This document shows positions 35,269-40,172 of a stretch of DNA of 40,172 nucleotides, one piece after another. A model generated the notes under the pieces. That model was not told the DNA's origin. It ran no database searches and saw nothing but the letters and a program-made list of their open reading frames with translations. Origin of the DNA: Actinomycetes bacterium (GTDB taxonomy: Bacteria > Actinomycetota > Actinomycetes > Mycobacteriales > Mycobacteriaceae); contig JAHZIT010000180.1 in NCBI GenBank assembly GCA_022601275.1, positions 1-40,172 on the forward strand. The letters run 5' to 3'. Position 1 is the stretch's first letter. Each line of letters starts with the position of its first letter. The translations under genes were made by a program, and so were the position numbers.

Positions 35269-35304
35269 TACTGACTTCAACTGTGAAGAAGTAGGTGCAG
35301 AGCC

Positions 35305-36546
35305 TTGCAGGACCGTGCAACCCCTGGAGACACCGGCGAAGACGCTTTCGCGGTGGTGGTCGGAACCTGCGACACCAAGTTCGAAGATCTCGAGTACGTC
35401 CGTGAGTTGATCGACGCCGCCGGTGTGCGCGTGAAGCTGGTCGACGTCAGTCCCAACGGCTCCAACGCCCGGGCGGATGTCTCCTCAGCGCAGCTAAAGG
35501 CCGGTTTCACCGGGGCTGAAGCGAAACTCGCCGGCACATCCGATCGGGGCACCGCTATAGCGGCGATGTCGGAGGTCTTCTCGGATTGGGTGAAGAGAAA
35601 TGGAGATCGCATTTCCGGCATGATCGGCCTGGGCGGGTCGGGAAACACCGCACTCATCACGCCGGGTATGGGTCATCTTCGGCTCGGCACGCCGAAAATA
35701 ATGGTCTCGACGGTGGCTTCGGGCAATGTGGCTCCCTACGTGGGACCGAACGACATCGCCATGCTGTACTCGGTGGTCGATGTTGCCGGACTGAATTCGA
35801 TCTCCCGGATGGTGCTGGGGAATGCGGCCCACATGCTGGCCGGCGCGGTGGCCAGGGTTGTTCCGGCCCCAGACCAACCAACTCGACCGGCGATTGGTCT
35901 GAGCATGTTCGGCGTGACTACTCCATGCGTCGACTCCGTCGTGGCCAAATTGAGCGAGGACTTCGAGTGCCTCGTCTTCCACGCCACCGGTACCGGCGGA
36001 CGGACGATGGAAAAGCTCGCCGATGACGGGCTACTCGCCGGGATGATCGATAGCACGACCACCGAGATCGCCGATCTACTGGTCGGCGGCGTGATGAGCG
36101 CCGGGAAAGACCGTCTGGGTGCGCCGATTCGGACCGGTCTGCCCTACGTAGGTTCATGTGGCGCGCTGGACATGGTGAATTTCGGGGAGATTGACAGCGT
36201 TCCGGAGAAGTACCGGGATCGCCGGCTGTTGGCACACAATCCCCAGGTGACGCTGATGCGAACCACGCCCGATGAGAACCGCCGTTTCGGCGAGTGGATC
36301 GCCGCGAAGTTGAACCAGATGGACGGGGAGGTTCGCTTTCTGATTCCGGAGAAGGGCGTATCGATCATCGATGTGGAGGGCGGGCCGTTCCGGGATGCCG
36401 ATGCCGACGAAGCCCTGTTCTCCGCGCTCGAGGCCGGTGTCCACACCACCGCGAGACGACAGCTGATTCGGGTACCCCATGCGATCAACGATCCCGAATT
36501 CGCCGACGCACTGACCGATAACTTCCTTCACATCGCGGGAGGGTGA
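35305..36546 (+). CDS. Tm-1-like ATP-binding protein (UPF0261)
   Basis: A 413-aa protein beginning [35 protein letters not shown], which is typical of the UPF0261/Tm-1-like family. It has Gly-rich segments such as [15 protein letters not shown] and [19 protein letters not shown] lies in frame at 35284-35286, so TTG 35305 (AGGTG upstream) is the only early start. In tomato Tm-1, an inhibitor of a tobamovirus replicase, this domain is fused to a TIM-barrel domain. Here the TIM-barrel is the next gene. The bacterial role is unknown; catabolism of a small carbon compound has been suggested by context in other genomes. Confidence 0.88.
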   Translation: MQDRATPGDTGEDAFAVVVGTCDTKFEDLEYVRELIDAAGVRVKLVDVSPNGSNARADVSSAQLKAGFTGAEAKLAGTSDRGTAIAAMSEVFSDWVKRNGDRISGMIGLGGSGNTALITPGMGHLRLGTPKIMVSTVASGNVAPYVGPNDIAMLYSVVDVAGLNSISRMVLGNAAHMLAGAVARVVPAPDQPTRPAIGLSMFGVTTPCVDSVVAKLSEDFECLVFHATGTGGRTMEKLADDGLLAGMIDSTTTEIADLLVGGVMSAGKDRLGAPIRTGLPYVGSCGALDMVNFGEIDSVPEKYRDRRLLAHNPQVTLMRTTPDENRRFGEWIAAKLNQMDGEVRFLIPEKGVSIIDVEGGPFRDADADEALFSALEAGVHTTARRQLIRVPHAINDPEFADALTDNFLHIAGG

Positions 36547-36548
36547 TC

Positions 36549-37379
36549 ATGTCTGGTTTCACGCGGGAGACGATCCTGCAGAGGCTGCACGGCATGGCGG
36601 CCGAAGGCATCCCGATCGTCGGCGGCGGAGCAGGCACCGGGCTCTCGGCCAAATGCGAAGAAGCCGGTGGCATCGACTTGATCGTCATCTACAACTCCGG
36701 TCGATACCGGATGGCCGGGCGTGGATCGCTGTCCGGATTGCTGGCCTATGGCAATGCCAATGAGATCGTCGTCGACATGGCCAAGGAAGTATTGCCTGTC
36801 GTTCGGAACACGCCTGTTGTGGCAGGGGTCAACGGGACGGATCCGTTCTGTATCTTCGACGTCTACCTCGATGATCTGAAGCGACTCGGCTTCTCCGGGA
36901 TACAGAACTTTCCGACGGTCGGACTCATTGACGGCGTCTTTCGCCAGAACCTCGAAGAAACCGGCATGTCCTATTCGCAAGAGGTCGACTTGATCGGGCT
37001 CGCAAACCAAAAAGACATGTTGACTACCCCGTATGTCTTCAGCAGCGACGATGCAATCGCGATGGCGCGAGCCGGCGCAGACATCATCGTCTGCCATATG
37101 GGTCTCACAACCGGTGGCAGCATCGGCGCAGACACTGCGCGGACGCTCGATGACTGTGCGGCTCTGGCGAGTGAATGGGGCGCCGCCGCGCTCAGCGAGA
37201 AGCCGGACGCGCTCGTCTTGGTGCACGGCGGCCCGGTCGCCATGCCCGAAGATGCCGAATACGTGTTGAGGCGCGTGAAGAACTGCCATGGCTTCTATGG
37301 CGCGAGTTCAATGGAGCGCCTGCCGACCGAGGTGGCACTCACCGAACAGTGCAGGAAATTCAAGGCAATCCGCCGGTAG
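36549..37379 (+). CDS. TIM-barrel PEP-hydrolase-like protein
   Basis: A 276-aa protein of the phosphoenolpyruvate hydrolase-like/TIM-barrel family paired with UPF0261. It shows [43 protein letters not shown], then [28 protein letters not shown] and [14 protein letters not shown] 36549 has GGAGGG five bases upstream; GTG 36543 would overlap the preceding stop. It is cotranscribed with the Tm-1-like gene and corresponds to the C-terminal half of plant Tm-1. Reaction not established; a C-C or phosphoenol substrate is guessed from the fold. Confidence 0.88.
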   Translation: MSGFTRETILQRLHGMAAEGIPIVGGGAGTGLSAKCEEAGGIDLIVIYNSGRYRMAGRGSLSGLLAYGNANEIVVDMAKEVLPVVRNTPVVAGVNGTDPFCIFDVYLDDLKRLGFSGIQNFPTVGLIDGVFRQNLEETGMSYSQEVDLIGLANQKDMLTTPYVFSSDDAIAMARAGADIIVCHMGLTTGGSIGADTARTLDDCAALASEWGAAALSEKPDALVLVHGGPVAMPEDAEYVLRRVKNCHGFYGASSMERLPTEVALTEQCRKFKAIRR

Positions 37380-37427
37380 CTGGCTTCGCCATTGACCGGG
37401 TGGCTGTCCACACCACAGCAAAAGTCA

Positions 37428-37443
37428 TCCCCCGATTGGGGGA
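37428..37443. terminator. GC-rich hairpin after the Tm-1/TIM-barrel pair
   Basis: TCCCCC (37428-37433) and GGGGGA (37438-37443) form a 6-bp stem around the loop GATT, 48 bp after the stop at 37379. No T-run follows. A modest terminator candidate. Confidence 0.4.
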
Positions 37444-37575
37444 CAGTGATTTCCACCGCACAGACCGCTGTTCGGCCGACAGACATCGACACCGGTGTAC
37501 GCGATAGTTATCTCATCGCCGGAGAGCACCGGCGCAAGAACCGAAAACCCAATGAGCACAGAAGGATTCATCACC

Positions 37576-37854
37576 ATGACCAGCAACACCACCCGCCGCT
37601 TCACCCGCCGCTTCACCCGCCTAGTGGCCCTGCCCGTCCTGTCGGCCGGCATCATCGGCGGCGCAGCCCTGGGAGTAGCCGGCCCCGCCACCGCGGCCAA
37701 CGACAACAACCAACAGAACCAACAGGTCCAGCACGACTTGACACCACGCACCGGCATCGTCGCAGTCCCGCAGACCAAGGCTCCGTCGTTGTCGAGCTTC
37801 ATGCCTCGCTCAAGCTCGCGCCACCACCACAACCACATGGTGTCCTTCGGCTGA
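37576..37854 (+). CDS. Small exported protein, unknown function
   Basis: A 92-aa protein. A signal peptide is clear: a basic start (MTSNTTRRFTRRFTRL), a hydrophobic core VALPVLSAGIIGGAALGVAG and a probable cleavage after PATA, before the AND sequence. The mature part of about 55 residues is polar, with Asn/Gln-rich NDNNQQNQQVQ, a middle TPRTGIVAVPQ and a His-rich tail (SSSRHHHNHMVSFG). The RFTRRFTR stretch comes from a 12-bp direct duplication (37594-37617). ATG 37576 has GAAGGA upstream; ATG 37552 is also in frame. I do not recognise a family; it resembles other small secreted mycobacterial proteins. Confidence 0.7.
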   Translation: MTSNTTRRFTRRFTRLVALPVLSAGIIGGAALGVAGPATAANDNNQQNQQVQHDLTPRTGIVAVPQTKAPSLSSFMPRSSSRHHHNHMVSFG

Positions 37855-37914
37855 TCCGCAACGCAGTTGAGCATCCCGGGTATCACCGGCCCGAGCGGGG
37901 AGCAAGATCTACCC

Positions 37915-38892
37915 ATGGCGGCAACCAACACGGCACGCGGACCCATCGACACCGCGCAGCTGGGAGTGACGTTGATGCATGAGCACGTGTTCCTGCTGTC
38001 CCCCGAGATCATGCAGAACTATCCCGAGAGCTGGGGCGATGAGGCTCAGCGCGAGGCCGACGCAGTGCGACGTCTGAACGAACTCAAGGCCGGCGGGGTG
38101 GACACCATCGTCGATCTGACCGTTATCGGGCTGGGCCGCTACATTCCCCGCATCGCGCGGGTCGCCGCACAGACCGACGTGCAGATCGTCGTGGCGACCG
38201 GTATTTACACCTACAACGACGTTCCTCTCTACTTCTACTTCACCGGGCCGGGGACCGAACTGAACGGGCCGGAGACCATGACCGACATGTTCGTGCGCGA
38301 CATCGAAAGCGGCATCGCCGATACCGGAGTGAAGGCCGCGATCCTGAAGTGCGCCACGGACGAGCCCGGTCTGACCGCCGGTGTCGAGCGGGTGCTGCGC
38401 GCCGTTGCGCAGGCCCACCGGCAAACCGGCGCGCCGATCTCCACACACACCCACGCCGCCACTCGCCGCGGAATCGATCAACAGCACATCTTCGCCTCCG
38501 AGGGCGTCGACCTGTCGCGGGTCATCATCGGGCACAGCGGCGACAGCACCGACCTCGACTATCTCGAAGAGCTCATCGCCAGCGGCTCCTATCTCGGCAT
38601 GGACCGCTTCGGCTACGACCAGATCCTGCCATTCGCAGAGCGCATCGAGACGGTGGCGCGAATGTGCGAGCGTGGCCACGCCGACAAGATGGTGCTCTCG
38701 CACGACGCGGCCTGCTTCATCGCCTGGATGCCCGCACCGGATCAGCCAGAGAGCTCAGGACAATCCCAGTATCTACATATCCACAACGACGTACTACCAG
38801 CGTTGAGGAAACGCGGTGTCACCGAGGACCAGATACACACCATGCTCGTCGACAACCCGCGCCGCATCTTCGAGCAGCAGGGCGGATACTGA
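37915..38892 (+). CDS. php: Phosphotriesterase-like lactonase (Php)
   Basis: A 325-aa metal-dependent amidohydrolase-fold enzyme. Binuclear metal ligands are visible: His22 and His24 (LMHEHV), the presumed carboxylated Lys145 (AAILKCATDEPG), His178 (STHTH), His207 (IIGHSGDSTD) and Asp264 (VLSHDAAC). The sequence is close to M. tuberculosis Php/Rv0230c, a phosphotriesterase-like lactonase that hydrolyses acyl-homoserine or other lactones, with weak phosphotriesterase activity. ATG 37915 fits the family N terminus (NTARGPIDTAQLGVTLMHEH); the upstream TTG at 37867 is unlikely. Near the end, ACFIAWMPAPDQPESSGQSQYLHIHND shows a variable loop seen in the family. Confidence 0.92.
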   Translation: MAATNTARGPIDTAQLGVTLMHEHVFLLSPEIMQNYPESWGDEAQREADAVRRLNELKAGGVDTIVDLTVIGLGRYIPRIARVAAQTDVQIVVATGIYTYNDVPLYFYFTGPGTELNGPETMTDMFVRDIESGIADTGVKAAILKCATDEPGLTAGVERVLRAVAQAHRQTGAPISTHTHAATRRGIDQQHIFASEGVDLSRVIIGHSGDSTDLDYLEELIASGSYLGMDRFGYDQILPFAERIETVARMCERGHADKMVLSHDAACFIAWMPAPDQPESSGQSQYLHIHNDVLPALRKRGVTEDQIHTMLVDNPRRIFEQQGGY

Positions 38893-38919
38893 CGCTGGGT
38901 CATGGCCGTTCTGCCTCTG

Positions 38920-39864
38920 TTAGAGTGTGACGAGCGCCCAAAAAGCCAGCAGCACTGCGTAGAGAGCGACGACGAGAATTGCTCCGCGAACGGTAGTGCG
39001 TCTCGAGACGTCGGGGTTCAGCCAGAAACTCAGGGTTCGTGTCGCAAATGGCATCAACACAAACCCAAGGGCAACGGTGCTCAGAACGTTGGAGGTAAAG
39101 GTCTGCACGAAGGGTGGGATACCGATCTTCGCCAGGTAGGAAGTGAGGTAATTGATGCACATGATCGTCGGGTAGAGCATCAACAGGACGGTCATCGACT
39201 GTTTCCAGTTTGGGGTGTTCGCACCGTCTACCTCGTTGAAGCTGAACCAGCTACCGAAAGCGCTCGGCACCTTACGAATTGCGGTTTGTTCCACGTGTTC
39301 GTGAAGGCTCTCCATCAGCTTGGCCCGCGTTTCAGAGCGCAGCCATTCGTCGGCGTGCCGCGAATCCACGAAGCGATAGAGACTGGTCCATGCGCCACCG
39401 GCATCTTGCGCTGGTTTCAGAAGCTCGTATCCGGTGAAGCCTTGGAAGGACCGCGCGGCCAGTTCGAGCGCTTTCTCTGCGGCCAGGAATTGCGGTTCTC
39501 GCCCCGGGTGGGGAGTCGCGCTGGCAACAACGGTGACCGAGTGCGCAGGCGGCCGGCCGCCGACCATGGTGTGCTCGTCCGCGGGCGCTTCGAGAAGCTC
39601 GTCGCCGCGCTCAAGCAATGCTCGGCGCTGCTCGGACTGCATCCACAGTGCCAGGTTTTCCTTCGAATCGAACCGAAATATGATCACCCAGTCGTCGTGG
39701 ATGCCCGCAACGGGCCGAATCGTTTCCGTTCCGATGAAGCCGGGACTTCTCTTGGTGGCCTCGTCTATCTCGGACTGCCAGGCTTGATAGGCCCCAACCC
39801 GATCAGGGCGCACGCTGCGCGCCACCACCGCAGTCGCGACCGCGTCTTCACCGGATGCGTTCAT
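38920..39864 (-). CDS. Twin ABM-domain protein with C-terminal membrane helices
   Basis: A 314-aa protein. Two antibiotic-biosynthesis-monooxygenase (ABM, ferredoxin-like) domains cover about residues 10-95 and 105-185. Three hydrophobic helices follow (SMTVLLMLYPTIMCINYLTSYL, NVLSTVALGFVLMPFA, GAILVVALYAVLLAFWALVTL). ATG 39864 has AAGGG eight bases upstream; ATG 39882 is in frame and possible. Single ABM domains act on quinones, heme or polyketides; the twin-plus-membrane layout is less studied. The conserved SAFGSWFSF motif marks the junction to the membrane part. The gene converges with php. Function unknown. Confidence 0.85.
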   Translation of the reverse strand: MNASGEDAVATAVVARSVRPDRVGAYQAWQSEIDEATKRSPGFIGTETIRPVAGIHDDWVIIFRFDSKENLALWMQSEQRRALLERGDELLEAPADEHTMVGGRPPAHSVTVVASATPHPGREPQFLAAEKALELAARSFQGFTGYELLKPAQDAGGAWTSLYRFVDSRHADEWLRSETRAKLMESLHEHVEQTAIRKVPSAFGSWFSFNEVDGANTPNWKQSMTVLLMLYPTIMCINYLTSYLAKIGIPPFVQTFTSNVLSTVALGFVLMPFATRTLSFWLNPDVSRRTTVRGAILVVALYAVLLAFWALVTL

Positions 39865-39944
39865 CTTGTCGCCCTTCACCATTCGTCACCGCCCCGGGAC
39901 GGAATCTGCAAGCCTCGGAAGGACCTCGGACCGCCGCTACCGGT

Positions 39945-40035
39945 CTCACCGCGGCCGTCGTGCGACTCTCAACGCGGCCGTCGTGCGACTCTCACCGAGG
40001 TCGTCGTGCCACTCTCAACGCGGCCGTCGTGCGAC
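39945..40035. repeat. Tandem repeat, 4 units of 23 bp at a gene end
   Basis: Units begin CTCA at 39945, 39968, 39991 and 40014 and share CGTCGTGCGAC; the third has several changes (CCGAGGTCGTCGTGCC). The fourth unit holds the stop codon and last codons of the RidA-like gene on the minus strand. The other three look like copies of that gene end placed downstream of it. Confidence 0.92.
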
Positions 40036-40172
40036 GAAGTCGACCTCGACCAACGCGTCCAGCGCGAGCGCCGTCACGCCGATGCACGTCCTGGCAGGTA
40101 GTTTTCCGGGCTCGAAGTAGGACTCGTACACGCTGTTGAATTTCTCGTAGTCGCGTTTGAACTCGGTGAGAA
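40015..40172 (-). CDS. RidA/YjgF-family protein, C-terminal part (cut by window edge)
   Basis: Only the last 51 codons are inside the window, reading LTEFKRDYEKFNSVYESYF then PGKLPARTCIGVTALALDALVEVDFVARRPR. The PARTCIGVTALALDALVEVDF stretch is the RidA signature, with the conserved Arg that binds the substrate carboxylate. RidA proteins deaminate reactive imines/enamines. The stop TGA (40015-40017) is in a 23-bp tandem repeat, so the final VARRPR is repeat-encoded. The first codon lies beyond 40172. Confidence 0.88.
   Translation of the reverse strand, partial: LTEFKRDYEKFNSVYESYFEPGKLPARTCIGVTALALDALVEVDFVARRPR

Noticed and set aside
38902..40101. A 399-codon plus-strand frame opposite the ABM-membrane gene
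   Set aside because: No recognisable domain, no ribosome-binding site, and it crosses the tandem repeat and the RidA-like gene end.

Overview
The window is about 40 kb of high-GC DNA with densely packed genes. GTG starts, ATGA-type stop/start overlaps and many lipid-catabolism genes all point to a mycobacterium, most likely a pigmented, non-tuberculous (Mycolicibacterium-like) species. Support comes from a block SDR - TetR - CYP136 like Mycobacterium tuberculosis Rv3057c-Rv3059, a CstA gene, an Rv2623-type tandem universal stress protein, an Rv0130-type MaoC hydratase, a Php-type phosphotriesterase-like lactonase and a complete actinobacterial aromatic-carotenoid (isorenieratene-type) cluster. 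These family names come from remembered protein families; no database was searched. I saw no rRNA, tRNA, CRISPR array, insertion sequence or phage gene, and no gene-free stretch longer than about 300 bases.

Layout. 1-3.2 kb: SDR and TetR genes diverging from cyp136, with a perfect inverted repeat in the shared promoter. 3.3-7.5 kb: a five-helix membrane molybdoenzyme, then cstA with an overlapping small ybdD-like gene. 7.5-13.1 kb: an F420-type LLM oxidoreductase, a FadD19-like acyl-CoA ligase, a large Fe-S/molybdopterin oxidoreductase and a small NYN/YacP-like nuclease. 13.1-24.1 kb: a beta-oxidation region. A leftward run (SDR - thiolase - fadE - GntR - enoyl-CoA hydratase) diverges from a rightward fadE + mycofactocin-type SDR pair. 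Then come a MaoC hydratase, a degenerate FAD protein and a two-subunit acyl-CoA dehydrogenase.

24.1-35.1 kb: a universal stress protein and idi diverge around two DosR-like boxes spaced 23 bp apart. The leftward carotenoid operon crtE-crtI-crtB-crtYc-crtYd-crtU-Rieske follows, each gene overlapping the next or separated by only 2 bp. It makes GGPP, then phytoene, lycopene, beta-carotene and probably isorenieratene; the last gene is a Rieske oxygenase with complete metal motifs and no known role. An MMPL transporter lies upstream of crtE on the same strand. 35.3-37.4 kb: a Tm-1-like (UPF0261) gene coupled to a TIM-barrel PEP-hydrolase-like gene, behind a 16-bp palindrome. 37.5-40.2 kb: a small exported protein, php, a twin-ABM membrane protein, and the 3' end of a RidA-like gene whose stop codon lies in a tandem repeat.

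A recurring oddity is four unrelated short tandem-repeat tracts (24, 13-14, 17 and 23 bp units, 3-4 copies each), all at gene edges. The best candidates for undescribed biology are the Rieske oxygenase of the carotenoid operon, the DosR-like control of the USP/idi intergenic region, the Tm-1/TIM-barrel pair and the Tat-style five-helix molybdoenzyme.
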